A DNA stretch of 64,000 nucleotides from Excoecaria cochinchinensis (Eukaryota; Streptophyta; Magnoliopsida; Malpighiales; Euphorbiaceae), in assembly GCA_947683425.1 (NCBI GenBank), contig CANTUQ010000160.1, positions 1,941,501 through 2,005,500 on the forward strand, given 5' to 3'. Numbering within the stretch: position 1 is the stretch's first letter; each line of letters begins with the position of its first letter. Below are positions 45,169 through 57,305 of this stretch, piece by piece. Under the pieces are notes generated by a model. The model did not search any database. It saw only the letters and a list, made by a program, of their open reading frames with translations, and was not told the origin of the DNA. Made by a program: the position numbers and the translations under genes.

Positions 45169-45382
45169 TTATATAGAATTTAAGTACTGACGGGCTTTCC
45201 GTTCATGTAGCGACAGATGGGCATTCCGTCTGTATATTCAGATTCTACTTTTAACCCTTATTAATTACCTAATTAATGCACGTGATATGTACGATGCAAA
45301 ACCTGCCAGGTGGACAAGTACAGACAGGTTCACCGTCTGATTATAGGGACGGGCTAGCCGTCGGTAAACCAAATCTATAAAA
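45169..45382. promoter_or_regulatory. Internal divergent promoter of element C
   Basis: TATATAA on the minus strand (45175-45169; context ATTCTATATAAAGG, as in B) faces the sense gene and TATAAAA on the plus strand (45376-45382) faces the antisense gene, 201 bases apart. CCCGTCGGTAC, CTGACGGGC, GACAGATGGGCATTCCGTCTG and GACGGGCTAGCCGTCGG lie in and around the gap. The layout matches B in mirror image. Confidence 0.62.
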
Positions 45383-45489
45383 CCCAACCTTTTTATTGGA
45401 TTTTGTGCCTCTTCCTTATTTTAGCTTCATAATAGGCTCTTTTCTCTAGTTTTTTCCCCTTTTTTCCTCCTTTATTCCCCTTAGCAACT

Positions 45490-45513
45490 ATGACTTTAGC
45501 TGTTGGGCCATGA
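45490..45513 (+). other. Seven-codon upstream ORF whose stop overlaps the main ATG
   Basis: ATG at 45490 opens MTLAVGP and stops at 45511-45513, overlapping the start of the antisense gene as ATGA. It lies after the predicted RNA start (about 45407). The B leader has no such ORF. It may reduce or modulate translation; this is inference. Confidence 0.45.
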
Positions 45514-46860
45514 ATTCTCCTTTTCTTTCCAAAATGCACCGTATCTTAGACGATGCTCAAACTTGGGAGCACAACACCCTTGCCCCCCTTTCTGGACTGA
45601 GATTTTTACGAAGAGTCAAGATAGACTACAACCTTCTTTTGGCTGCGACCCACTTCTTGGATCCTCGTTTTCATGTTTTTAGGTTCACCTATCAGGAAAT
45701 ATGCCCCCTTCCTGAAGAACTTGCTGCTATCGTCGGGAGTCGGTATCCTCCTGGTGCTTTGCCCTGCGTACCTCACTATGGGTTGATCCAAATTCGGGAT
45801 ATTGCTCTGTCCATAAGTATAGCTCCTTCTAACGCCGCTCGTCTAGTTCCTCAGGGCCCAGTATTTGCTTTGGAACCTCTGATTGAAGTAATGGATGAAT
45901 TCTCCGACATTCCATCATATAGCATAAGTGTCCTCATCCTTTTTTGCTTGATGAAGTATTTAGTCGTGACCTCAGAGGAACTGCTCGGAGACCCCCGTCT
46001 GTTTGGAGTTCTGGACGATTTTCATCGCGGGCTGACCCCTTTCCCTCTCATTCTAGCTGAGACTATCTTGGATTTGGACTCTGTTCGTGTCGGGCCTACC
46101 ACTTCATTCTCTGTGAGCCCCTTGTTACTTCAGGTACGTCATTATTTTAAAAGGTAGTGTGTCCTTTGTGGATTTTCACACTAGCTTTTCTTAGCGGGAA
46201 GTGCATCCTTTCGGATTTTCACACAACCCTATGCCTAATTTTTGCATGAAGTAAATCCCACTTACTCCAGCGGCTTTTCTTTGCCTTTTATTCTATTTTC
46301 TTTGGCTTTTATTTTTCCTTTGTTTCCTCTTTCAGATTTGGTTGCAGTAGAAATTGAAGCTTTTGTCAGAGCCACCTCCTAGAGTCATTAATCAGTACTC
46401 TATGAAGTGTTTTCTTCCTCGCCGGCATCTGTACTTACCTGGGACCCCTGACGAGGGCATTACCAAATTCAGTGCGATATCAGATGAGGATATCAGCTTC
46501 ACGCACGCTTGGCTTCCCTTGTCCAGTGCAGTTATTGATGGGTCTTCAGGATGCGTTCCCCTATGCGGGCTTCGCGAGGCAACTTTCTACATTACGGCCC
46601 GTTGCTCCCATCAACTTGGGATGACTCAGGATGTGGTGAGACTCCCTCTATCCTTCCAAGGTGGAGTCCTTTCTGCGGCTTTTGCTTCCCGCTATCATGA
46701 GCTCTGGAGTCGGCTTCCACTGAAAACTATCATACCTCCCTTCGGGAATCATTCTGTCACTTCCACCAGCGCGTACAAAAGGTGGATACTTAGCCCATCA
46801 TCTGATAACCGAACTCGGCGACTGAGGCATTTAGCTAGCAAGGGTAGTAGTAGGGCATAG
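45510..46860 (+). pseudogene. Antisense two-exon gene of element C, DUF7745-like, one premature stop
   Basis: Exon 1 is 45510-46133 (624 bases, start MNSPFLSKMHRILDD), the intron 46134-46335 (202 bases, GTACGT to TTTCAG) and exon 2 46336-46860. Exon 2 has TAG at 46348, five codons in, where B has GAG; the remaining 169 codons are open. Conserved motifs: LLLAATHFLDPRFHVFRFTY, CPLPEELAAIVG, TPFPLILAETILDLD, DISFTHAWLPLS, GCVPLCGL, LPLSFQGG. It runs against pol of C. The even conservation of both exons between B and C suggests past selection on the protein. Confidence 0.75.
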
Positions 46861-47154
46861 TTTAGTTTTACATGTATTTTAAGCAATAGATTTCTTTTTT
46901 AAAGCAGAATTAGACAATGATATAAATGAATAAATCAAGTCTTATTTCATTTTACAAAATTGTGTACATTTCAGTACGATTTCAAAATACATGATCATTT
47001 TGGTACCGATTCAATTATGCACGACTACATTCATTCATGGAACTAAATCTTAATAGCACCAAACTCCTATCTCCAATCAGCCCTCTCGGGTTTTCGTGAT
47101 TGGATATTTTCTCTCATGCCTCTAAATTTTGCCTAGGATGCCTTTTTTCAGTTT
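46861..47154. other. Spacer between converging antisense gene and pol, element C
   Basis: It is AT-rich and shares GATTTCA…ACATGATCAT, AGCACCAAACTCCT and CAATCAGCCCTCTCGGGTTTTCG with the same place in A, B and E3. No coding signal. Confidence 0.5.
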
Positions 47155-50100
47155 TCACCCTGACGAGGCGCCCGATTTAAGCAAGGCCGTCTTTTTTTGA
47201 TTTTCGACCCACGGGGCTTTTATTCTCTTCTTTTGATTTTGGTCTTTAGCTATAGAACCTTTGAGTCTGTCGACATTGATCGGTTCCTTGAATTCATTAC
47301 CATCGCTATCCGATAAGATTGCAGCTCCTTTGGATAACAGCTTCTTGAGGACAAACGGCCCCTCCCAGGTTGGCCTAAATTTTCCTCTGATATCCGGCAA
47401 ACCTGGCCTCATCTGTTTGAACACCAAATCCCCCTCCTTCAGCGGATGCTTTTTCACCTTTTTTCCAAATAATCTGGCCAGCCTCTTCTGATAGATCTGA
47501 TTATGATAGTAAGCTTTCATCCTACTCTCATCTAATAAATTCAAATGCTATAACCTCTGTTGTGCCCATTCAGTCTCTAGAATCTGAGCTTCCATGATTA
47601 CTCTCAGCGATTTGAGCTCTACCTCGACTGGCAGCACCGCTTCTGTCCCATAAACCAGAGAATACGGCGTAGCGCCTGTAGATGTCCTCACCGTTGTTCT
47701 GTAACCCCACAGAGCAAAAGGTAGCTTCTCTGCCCAGTCTTTGTAGGTCTGGACCATCTTAGCTAGGATTTTCTTCACATTCTTATTGGCAGCCTCTACT
47801 GCCCTGTTAGCTTGTGGTCGATAGGGAGAGGATTTATGGTGCTCGACTCCGTACTTCTCAAGAAGCTTCCTGGTTTCCCCCATGAACTGCACCCCGTTAT
47901 CAGACACTATGTGATGTGCGAGGCCGTATCTGCAGATCAGCTTTCTTTCAATGAACTTGGCCATGTCTCTTGCGTCGATCTTCTTAAAGGACTCCGCCTC
48001 TACCCACTTTGTAAAATAGTCGATTGCGACTATTATGTATCTATGCCCATTAGAGGCCGTAGGGCGGATCTCTCCAATAATGTCTATTCCCCAAGCAACG
48101 AATAGCCAAGGTGACGTTAGGCTATGTAGCTCTGATACTGGCAAGTGCCTTAAATCTGCATACTGCTGGCATAGCTGGCACTGCTTGACATACTTTGAAC
48201 AATCGCTGTCCATCGTAAGCCAGTAGAAGCCCTGCCTTATGATCTTTTTGGCCAATGTCAGCCCGTTCATATGGGCCCCACATACTTCGGCATGTGTTTC
48301 TTCCATTACCCTCTTGGCCTCTTTCTCATCCAAACACCTCAATTGGATACCATCAGCTTGTCGTTTGTACAACATCCCATCTATGCAGATGAACTGAGTG
48401 GACAGTTTGCGAATTATTCTCTGATCCTTTTCGGTAGCCTCCTCTGCAAATGTCGCGTTCTCTAGATAGTTCATAATGTCATGATACCACGGCTTCCCAT
48501 CTGCCACTTCTACCTCCATAACTGATTTGGACTCAAAGCTAGGTCTTTCGGAGCTATAAATCAAAACTGGATTCATTACCACTCCTTCAGGGTTGTCCCA
48601 CATTGATACTAACGTGGCGAGCACATCGGCTAATTGATTCTCGTCCCTTGGAACAAAATGGAATGTACATACTTCAAACCGACTGCTTAGGCCCCTCAAA
48701 CGCTGGATATATGGCATTAGCCTCTCTTCTTTCACGGCCCATTCACCTCGAATTTGATTGACTTCTAGGGAGGAATCACCAAACACTTCCATATTCTTTG
48801 CTCCTAAGGCTATTAAGGCCTCCAATCCAAAAATACACGCTTCATACTCAGCTTAATTATTGGTAGCCTTGAATCTCAACTTCTTCGCCAAGGGAAGCTT
48901 CTCTTCGTCCGGGGTTGTCAGAATGGCTCCTACTCCTGCCCCCTTGCTGTTTACGGATCCATCAAAGTGCAATTTCCAACCCTGAACTCCGATGGCAGTC
49001 ACATCCTCATCTGGAAAGTTAAACTAGTATGAGTCTCCTTGAATCGGGTGTTCTGGTAGAAACTCGGCCACTGCACGTCCCTTGATGGTCTTCCGAGTAA
49101 TATACTCTACATCGAATTCTTGAAGTAACAACAACCACCTACCCATTTTTCCAAGTAAAGATGGAGCCTCCTGTAAGTATCTTAATGGATTCTGTTTCGT
49201 TACTGCCTGCACCCTGTAGGCATAAAAGTAATACCGCAATTTCTTAGAAGCCCAGATAACCGCAAGGCAAATCTTTTCTACTTTCGTGTACTTGACCTCA
49301 TAAGCCAAAAACTTCTTGCTAAGGTAGTAAACAGCGAATTCCACTCCCAATTCGTCCTCTTGGGCCATCATAGCGCCTACAGAGTTGTCCTCTATGGCCA
49401 GATATAGGATCAGTGGTTTAACAGGCCGTGGCGGTCTCAGTACCGGTGGATTCAGCAAGTATTCTTTGACAGTGTCAAAAGCCTTCTGGCAATTCTCATT
49501 CCATACTACTGGTTGGTCTTTTCTGAGTAGTTTGAAGATCGGTTCACAGATCAAAGTAAGCTTGGCAATAAACCTACTGATATATTGCAACCTTCCCAGA
49601 AAGCTTCTCACATCCTTCTCCTTCTGCGGTATCGGCATTTCTCTTATGGCCTTAACCTTATCCGGGTCAATCTCAATTCCCCTTTGACTAACTATGTGTC
49701 CTAGGAGCTTCCCTGAGGTAACACCAAAAATACATTTCTTAGGGTTTAACCGCAGGTTGTACTTGCTTATTCTCTGGAAGAACTTTTCTAAGGCTTCAAA
49801 ATGACCTTCTCTAGTGACTGACTTGATCATCATATCGTCCACGTATACCTCCACTTCTTTATGGATCAGGTTATCCAATATCTTTGTTGGCATCCTCTGA
49901 TAAGTGGCTCCTGCATTTTTCAAGCCAAAAGGCATTACCCGATAAGTATAGGTCCCCCATTCTGTGATGAAAGCCGTCTTAATTCGGTCAATTATTTTAT
50001 TGAGAATCTGATTGTAACCCGCATAACCATCTCCAAAGCTATACATCTCGCAAGCAGCGGCGCTATCTATCAGCATGTCTATATGAGGCAATGGAAAATC

Positions 50101-52371
50101 ATCCTTTGGACAGGCCTTATTCAAATCCCGATAATTCACGCATACCCTTACTTTGCCATTCTTTTTGGCTACGGGGACAACATTGGCCAACCAAGTTGGA
50201 TATTGCACCTCAACTAGAAATTTGGCTTTGATTTGCTGGCGAATCTCCTCTTTCACTTTCTCTGCCCATTCTGGCCTAAGCATTCTCAATTTCTGTTTAA
50301 CGGGTTTATGGTCTGGATAGGTGGGAATGGCGTGCTCTGCAATTTCCCGATCGATTCCTGGCATATCTTCGTAGGTCCAGGTAAAGACTTTTTCATATTT
50401 TTTTAAGATTCTCTCAAATTTTTCTCGCTCTTCAGGAGTTATATTTGATGCTACCAAAATTTCTTTTGGGTTTTCTATGGTTCCAAGATTAAATGGAGTA
50501 GCATCAGTTGAATCAATATCAAATATGGATGGATGATCATGATCATGCATAGTGAAATCGTCAGAAACATCACACAAGTAAGCAAAATCATTCAATTTAT
50601 TAATAAGATTGAAATTGTCATTAACATCATTGAAAAGTTCTGGAGCAAAAAGAAAATCTAAACTATTTTCCTCTTCCTCCTCTGCTGGCGTATCTGCCAC
50701 GGTTGACGGTCCTGCATCACCTTGGCTCTTCAGGGGCTCCCCAATCAACTCCTGCATGGTTCCCTCTACCTTCGCTTTCCCTTTCAGCTGGGCGGCTACC
50801 ATTTTCTCAATCATCACTTCTTCAGGCATCTCACGGTCCCAAATTGTCTTACTGGTCATGATTTCCTCGTCCCAAAAGCCCTCTGCTGGCTTGATCAATC
50901 CAATATCCCAGTCATAGACATCATTGAAAACCTCAAACCCTGGCACAATTCTTCCATTCAGCCATTGAGGTTCCTCTTCCCCTGTATAGGCACATGCTGC
51001 GTTTATTGGCACAAAAGTTTTCCAGATATGAGCAATTTCAATTTTTAACTTCTCACCCCTCCCTACCACACCTGTGTATCCTAGGCCCCTTCTGTCCTTT
51101 TGGCCCTTGGTGGTAACCGCTGTTGGTATCCCGTGAGAATTCTTGCCCAATCCTGTGCCGGGGAGGAATGACATCTTTTTCATCATATTCAATACCTGGG
51201 GGCTTTCTTCCTTCTGCTCTTCTTCACCTATCATGGCAACATGAAACCCACTAAACGGCTGCCTAGCTATCTCCAGTACTGAAACCTGATTCTCCTGTGC
51301 AGCCTTTATAGTCACAATCTGGCCTTCGTGAGGTATCTTTACCATCTGGTGCAGTGTAGAGGGAACTCCTCCTAACTTATGAAACCATGGTCTGCCTAGC
51401 AAAGCTGAGAAATTGGCGGGTATAGGCAGCACCACAAACTCCAATTCTGACTCTATCGGTCCCGTCTTCACCACTGCTGTGAATGTCCCCAAAGCCTGCC
51501 TACGTGAGTTGTTATATGCCGTGATGGTAAGATCAGATTTTGCCAACATATCCTCTGTTATCCCAAAAGCTGCCATTGCTACCTGTGGGCACACATTTAT
51601 CGAAGAACCATCATCTACCATTACATAGGCGGTGTACTTTTGGTTAATCTGTGCCCTTATATACAGAGGGCGATTATGATTGTGGCCTTCCGCCGGCAAA
51701 TCAGCACTGGTGAAAATAACATTTTCCCCCGATCCTCCTTTCACTACATCCAAAAGTTCCGTAGGCGAGATGGTTGTTACCACAGTTGCTTCGCACAAAG
51801 CTTCTACCACCCTCTGTCTATGTGATGGCGACTGCCTCAGAAGATCTCATATTAAAATCTGAGCCGGCGTCTTTTTTAGTTGTTTAACAATTGAATCTTC
51901 TTCCGGCTCCTTTCCCCTTCTGCCCTCAACCGGCTCTTGGGACTTCTCAACTTCTGGGGCTACCCTTTTGCTTCGGGTCACAGCTCCCACTTCCTTCTTC
52001 TTTGGCTCTTCTCCTTCCTCCTCCGAACCCCATAGGTCCGAAAATACTTCAGAATCATCATTTTCAGTTCCACTATCATCAGTGGACCAGCAATCGATCA
52101 CTGCAGCGAGAAGCCCTTCTTCACTCCCCTCATAGAGGTTTGTGACAGCAGTGTGGATATCGTTGCCGTATAACTCTTTCAACACAAAGTTCTCGGGCAA
52201 ACTGGACCCGATCATATTCACTGGCGGAGGCATGCTATTGTACCCAGCTTTCTTTTGACCCCCTCTCTTCTCCGGGTCTGTAATCTGCTTTAAGTCAATC
52301 AGATCTTGAATCGCGTGCCTCAAAGTCTTGCAGTTATCATTATATGCCCAGTGTGCTGGTGATATGCACAA
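47155..52371 (-). pseudogene. Element C pol (with gag-pol linker): longest pol of the window
   Basis: One frame from 52371 to 47155 with stops at 51847 (TGG to TGA), 49024, about 48855 and 47547. The stretch from 51810 to 49024 is 928 codons open. Residues in that stretch: protease DDGSS at about 66-70, G-patch-like at 209-245 (GTGLGKNSHG, RGLGYTG), acidic spacer 375-440, RT with DGYAGYNQ (Asp about 594) and YVDD (656-659), native RNase H to about 925 with TKQNPLRYLQ instead of the usual TDH. After the stop come archaeal-type RNase H (DGSVNSKG, AEYEACIF, GDSSLEVNQ) and integrase (CQLCQQY, WGIDIIGE, VSDNGVQF, PQANRAVEAANKN). Only a few changes separate it from a working frame. Confidence 0.93.
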
Positions 52372-53560
52372 TACTCATCATCCTTATGTCCTGGCGTGCC
52401 TTGGGTTCTAGTAGGTTTGGGTGGCATAGGTTGCAACTTACCCTTTTTCATCAATCTTCTCAATACCCATGACAAAGACCTTCCAAGATTGGAAAAACGC
52501 CTCGGGGTAGCGTTCGCAGCTAACACCTCGGCAGTCTTCCTTGTACCACTGGCGAAACCTGATGGTCTATTGGCCCCATGGCTAGTGCTACCCCTCCTGG
52601 GATAGTTCTCATTACCTGCTTTCCTAACAAGGTACTCTCCCTCGGCCTCAATGGCGATGTCCTTCAGCGACTCCCAATCCTTCAGTCCTTTCATTCTTAA
52701 TCCCTCTCTCAAATATGGGCTCGCATTTTTAATGAATAGCCATATTTGATCCTGAGTATCTGGTTTCCTCTTCATTTCCATCACCCGATTCCTCCATCGG
52801 GTTAGATACTCGTGGAAGGACTCACCCCCTTCTGCTGTAACAGCTCCAGGTGCTTCAAGGTTACCTCTATCCTTGTACTGCAGTCGTATTGCCTCAAAAA
52901 CTCCTCCGTCAATAAATCCCAGTCTTCTTTAGTTCGGCGATCGAGCCCGTGGTACCAATCCACTGCCGGGCCCGTCAAGCTCAAGTAAAAGTACTTAATC
53001 TTCTGTTTTTTCGTCAAAGTGGTGCCTTTCATCACCAGCGAGTACTGCTTTATATGTGCTAGGGGATCAGAAGTACCGTCAAACTTTGGCACATCCGGCA
53101 TTTTAAAGTTCATGGGGACTAGATCCTCTCCTTCTAACTCCTTATCCTCAGGGTTCACTCCTCGGCCCTTCGTCAACATTCTTGTCATAGCTTCAAATTT
53201 CTCTTCCATCTTCCTCCAGATGACCTTTTCAATTTAAGGGGCTTTCTCTTTCTCAGACATACGTTCCTCATTTTCTTCGTCTTCCCAGTCATCATCTAGC
53301 CTTGTGACAGGTCTTCCTCTCTGTGCCCCCGAAGTAGTGGCTCTTAAGTCTACAGGCGCGCGAACCTCTTGTGGATCCTCTCTGACCTCCTCCTTTTCAT
53401 TATTTCTCATAGGGGGAGGTTGTGGGTTCTGTGGGGCCGCTTGCTGACCCATTACGGCTATCATTGCCATCATCCGGTTCTCAAATTCTTCCAACCTTTG
53501 GCCCACTTCCTCTGCTATCATTGCCCTGGTGGCCTCTGCCCCTCTCGGTGAGTTTGCCAT
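52320..53560 (-). pseudogene. Element C gag
   Basis: The start MANSPRGAEATRAMIAEE at 53560 matches B. A coiled segment (EVGQRLEEFENRMMAMI), a charged spacer and the core (FKMPDVPKFDGTSDP, DWYHGLDRRTKEDW, QYDCSTRIEVTLKHLELLQQ) follow. The knuckle (CAYHQHTGH) is interrupted by a frameshift near 52345. Other damage: a stop at 53234 and a frameshift near 52815. The final linker is in phase with pol. Confidence 0.85.
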
Positions 53561-54458
53561 TTCTTCGGGTACTGAAAACTGATCTGAAGTAGCGTAACTG
53601 GTTTCAGAAGAAGTGTCCGGATACTCTACCCTTTCCGGTAACTCAAAGAATGGATTTCTGCGTAGGCGCCCCTGAGACCCTCTTGTCCACCTAGGCGAAT
53701 CTATGATGGCTGAAAAACACAAGGGATCAGGATGATGCATGACTGTGCTAAAAATGCATGATCGTGCTATGCAACACTCATAAGCCACATGCAAGCACAT
53801 AGGTCCTTCCAACCTTATTACTCCCGTACACGAGGTCATAGTCTCTTTCCTAGATGGGATTGGCCCATGGGTCATCTGGGGACCCGATGAACACGTATGG
53901 TGCACGGTGAAAATCCGGCAGCATAACCTCTCCTAACTAATGCACAGGCGGATGGGTTATGATCATTATGTATCTATGTAATCCGAATAATTCATCTTGG
54001 GCCTATCGGGGCATGAAAGCCTTTGATTAGGTGACCAATCAAACTATCTGGGCTTGTCCAATACATAATGATCCATACAGCAGGCATAGTATTAAGGTTC
54101 ATACCACTTAGGGGAAGTAACTATTTCCACTACATGAGCTTTAGTCAAAGGGTGGTGTTACTTTAGGGTTACCCAAGCATGGTCCCTGCCGACGGGTCTA
54201 GCTCATCACGAGCGTAACGACCGATCGGGTCTCCATTTAATATACCATGGCGGTACGAGGCTTGGGCTGGTGATTATCCTTGAGTGAAAATAGGGTCATG
54301 CTTTAGGAACGCACCGGGGCTGAAAAAAGGGACCAAACTAGCATAGATCTAAGGCTCTAATGCGATGCAATGCAGTTTTGAAAGAAGGTGAAATTTTTAA
54401 ACTAAGACTCAACTATAATTTTTAATCAAGGTACTTTCGAATCGAAGTCTCGAGTATG
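53561..54458 (-). promoter_or_regulatory. Element C 5' leader with conserved 3' splice site
   Basis: Acceptor-like TGTGTTTTTCAG then CCATCATAGATTC (AG at 53710-53711), followed by an open stretch with AIIDSPRWTRGSQGRLRRNP running in frame into gag. The donor seen in B (TGTAAGTG) reads TATGAGTG here. The blocks CTTGGGTAACCCTAAAGTAA and GACCCGTCGGCAGGGACC are shared with the other copies. Confidence 0.5.
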
Positions 54459-54476
54459 TCCCCAGCGGAGTCGCCA
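54459..54476 (-). other. Primer binding site of element C (tRNA-Arg type)
   Basis: The minus strand reads TGGCGACTCCGCTGGGGA one base from the LTR, with one difference from the B site (CGC for CAC). Confidence 0.82.
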
Positions 54477-54477
54477 C

Positions 54478-56566
54478 TGTGACGCACGCCGAACCCTATG
54501 GCCTCCCGGAAGTCCGCTTTAGGGCGATCAGGATGGGATTCATTTAAACTTGTAAGGTATTTACAAGTGCGTCTATTTTGGGCAACAATGAGGTTTCTTG
54601 GAGTCGCCACCCAATAGAACATTGGGAAGGGTCGTCTAGCCTCGTCGAGCCTAAGACGGCGCATACATATCCATCTTGGGCTAGCCAGAGAGATTTTGGA
54701 GGTCTCAGCCTCTACCCCCTAGAGCCTAGGATTTGTATATTTAAGTCTTTTGGTGAGACTCAAGAGGTCTCTTGGAAGTCCTAGACCTCTCGCCATATTG
54801 AGCCCCAAAGACCAGAGTGAGTTCGGGACTTCTCATTTATTTATACTTTGATCAATATTATAATTAAGTTTTGAATTCATTGTTTCACCATCTTTCCACA
54901 TGATGCATTTTAATTAAAGGCGCAATCATTCACGTCAAAAGCAGTAAAAGGAAGTAAAAATCAAAATAAGGCATTTATAAATATATTACAATAACACCAA
55001 GAGCGGAATACAACTCCCCTTTGTAAAAGTGCAACACATGCATAAAACGGGGTATTCATTGGAATGAGAACATTGGTCCTACCATGCATATTTTATTACA
55101 AAAAGTGATTTTTCATGAAGCATCAATTTTATTAGCTAAAATGGGACATTGGTCCACAACTTCCGAGAAAATCTCAAAGTTAACTATTATAAATCTTTTG
55201 GCCTTTTTTCCTTTAACGATATTAAAACCATTTCCATAATAACATGAATAAAAGATAAGGGTAAAGAAAGAACCCGAGTGGAAGTCCTCAGACTGACGCA
55301 ACCCCCATCTTTCAGAACTCCAACTCTAAATGGTCAGAAAATAACTCATAGGGATAAACATGTTAGCATCAAAAGCGTAGAAAAAAATAAAAATAAAAGA
55401 ACGAGAAATTCTAACAGAAATGAGTTGAAAGACAAAATTTATAAATTAAAAACATGAGAGTTTGCCTAGGGACGACCTCCTGTACTGTGCCAGCGGCCGT
55501 CCCTAGTATGGGGAAAGAATTAGAAGAGAAAAACTTTCAGTTCTTTGTAAAAGATTATAAAATAGAATAATAAAATATATATAAAATTAATGTAAATCAA
55601 ATAAAATTATACAAATATTAGTCTAGAATGTTTACCCTCGGATTTTACCTTTTAGGGTGAATGTCGAATGATTCTGATTCCCGTATGCTTCGCAATAATC
55701 AAGTAAAAAATCAGAGAAAGAAGATTTATACTTTTTTTCCCTTGATAATCTGATAGCAATTGAGTGTTTGAATTAGCTATATTGATGGAAACGAATGAAT
55801 TTCGTTACCTCAATTTGGCTTAATTCGTAAAGAAAAATTCGAAGGAATCAATTAATTGGAAGAAATTTTATCAAAAAATTCTGCAAATGAATAGAGATTT
55901 TATAAACATTTTGAGTAAATTGCTCACAAAAACCGTTTTTTAAAAAATGATCTCTCGAAAAAAACTTTAATAACTTTTCTCCAAAGAACTTTTCTTATAA
56001 AAAATAATCACTTTTCTCACCAAAATTCTCAAAACTTCTAACCCCTAAAAATGGAATTTAATCCACTATTTATAGGATTTTTAGAGATAATTAGGATAAT
56101 CATTAGTTTAAAATTTGAATTTTAAAAGGACTTTAAAATTTAACTTTAAACCAATCTTTTCCACGGATTGAAAGAGATCAGATTAGATTTAATCCAATCC
56201 GGCGTAATCCAATCAGTTAACGTACCGACGGGCATCCCTCCAACTACCGATGAGAGTCCCTACTAAGGGCACGTGTCCGTCTATAGCTACAGACGGGCCG
56301 TCTCCATTACACGTAGAGACGGGGATCACCCCAAGTAGGGACGGGCGCCCCTACACAGACGGGCATCCCGTCTGTGGAGCAAAACTGCCAATTTCAACCA
56401 AAATTCATCAAACTCTATTAAAACTCCATGCTATAGAAAAAGATTTTAATCCTCGCGAAACATGAAAGACGAAAACCTCCGAATTTCACCCATTTATCCG
56501 AAAATCGACGTTGATCTCTTCATCGAGTAACTCTGACCTGGACTACCTCAAGACCCGGTGTCTATA
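54478..56566 (-). mobile_element. Element C 5' LTR (right copy)
   Basis: It starts TGTGACGCACGCCG and ends GTGTCTATA, so the terminal CA has become TA. TATA box at 56068-56074. It lacks the 67 bases of the left copy, between two CACGTGTCCGTC-TAGCTACAG units. Otherwise it aligns closely along its length. Confidence 0.95.
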
Positions 56567-56571
56567 GATTA
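56567..56571. repeat. Target site duplication of element C, right copy (GATTA)
   Basis: It matches 23812-23816. Athila LTR sequence resumes directly after it. Confidence 0.95.
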
Positions 56572-57157
56572 TTTTCTTAATTTTGAGATAATTATGTGCT
56601 GATTTTATTATTTAATATTAAGAGAGGAAGAACTGAGAATAGACAGGAATTGAATGTTCTTGAATAGAGATTCAATGAATGTTTAGGAGTTTAACTGGAA
56701 TTATATGCTAAGTGTTAAATTGTTCTTAAAAAGGGAATTTAATACTTAAGGAAGATATTCTTGAACAAGGTATTAGGGTTAATTTTATCTAGTTTTTCCA
56801 TAATAACTGGTATTTCTTAAGAATTTACGTCATTACAGTAATAAGTTAAGGTGGATAGTCCACTAGTGAAAGTTGTTTTAAATATTGATTTTTCTCAATT
56901 ACTGTTTCTATCTACGATTTTATTTGCTTGTTTAATTTTTGTTCATTAATTATATTAGTTCTGGTTTTCATTTAATTATATTTTCATCATTATAAACTCT
57001 GGGATTTCTTTTCTATCTTTTACACCCAAATTTCATTTTAAAACTTAAAAAATGATTTCATGTAGACACAAGTCTCCCTAGGGTTCGATATTTAGGGTCT
57101 TAATCTATATTTTCCTATATTTCTAGTCGATCTAGTACACTTGCTAAACACCGGTCA
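56572..57157 (+). mobile_element. Element D (Athila-lineage) 5' LTR, second part
   Basis: This is the remainder of the LTR after the element C insertion; with 22747-23816 it makes about 1656 bases. The end is placed at CCGGTCA, six bases before the primer site (AGTTTT spacer), as in Athila elements. Non-coding; it includes CCTAGGGTTCG, an R/U5-like segment. Confidence 0.6.
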
Positions 57158-57163
57158 AGTTTT

Positions 57164-57181
57164 TGGCACCGTTGCAGGGGA
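57164..57181 (+). other. Primer binding site of element D (tRNA-Asp type)
   Basis: TGGCACCGTTGCAGGGGA differs at two bases from the Athila consensus TGGCGCCGTTGCCGGGGA, which is complementary to tRNA-Asp. This separates D from the tRNA-Arg primed Tat elements. Confidence 0.8.
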
Positions 57182-57305
57182 GAAATATTGGCGTTTGTTT
57201 ACTGATTTTTGATTTTTACAGTGGATTTTGTGTGTTATTCTTTTTCTTTTATTCTTTATTTATTTTCTGATTTTATTTTTTTTATTTTGCAGGCGTGATT
57301 AGTTT

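Larger units (their letters stand above)
23817..56566 (-). mobile_element. Element C: Tat-lineage element with full gene plan, interrupted by B
   Basis: The LTRs are 2156 and 2089 bp, with primer site at the right and polypurine tract at the left, so it reads on the minus strand. In sense order it has leader, gag, pol, the antisense DUF7745-like gene (plus strand), the MPPRR sense gene (split by B), a 52-bp tandem array and the 3' LTR. Without the 15.5 kb B insertion and its 5-base duplication it is about 17.2 kb. Pol has a few stops only, and the long 928-codon open frame shows modest age. Confidence 0.95.
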
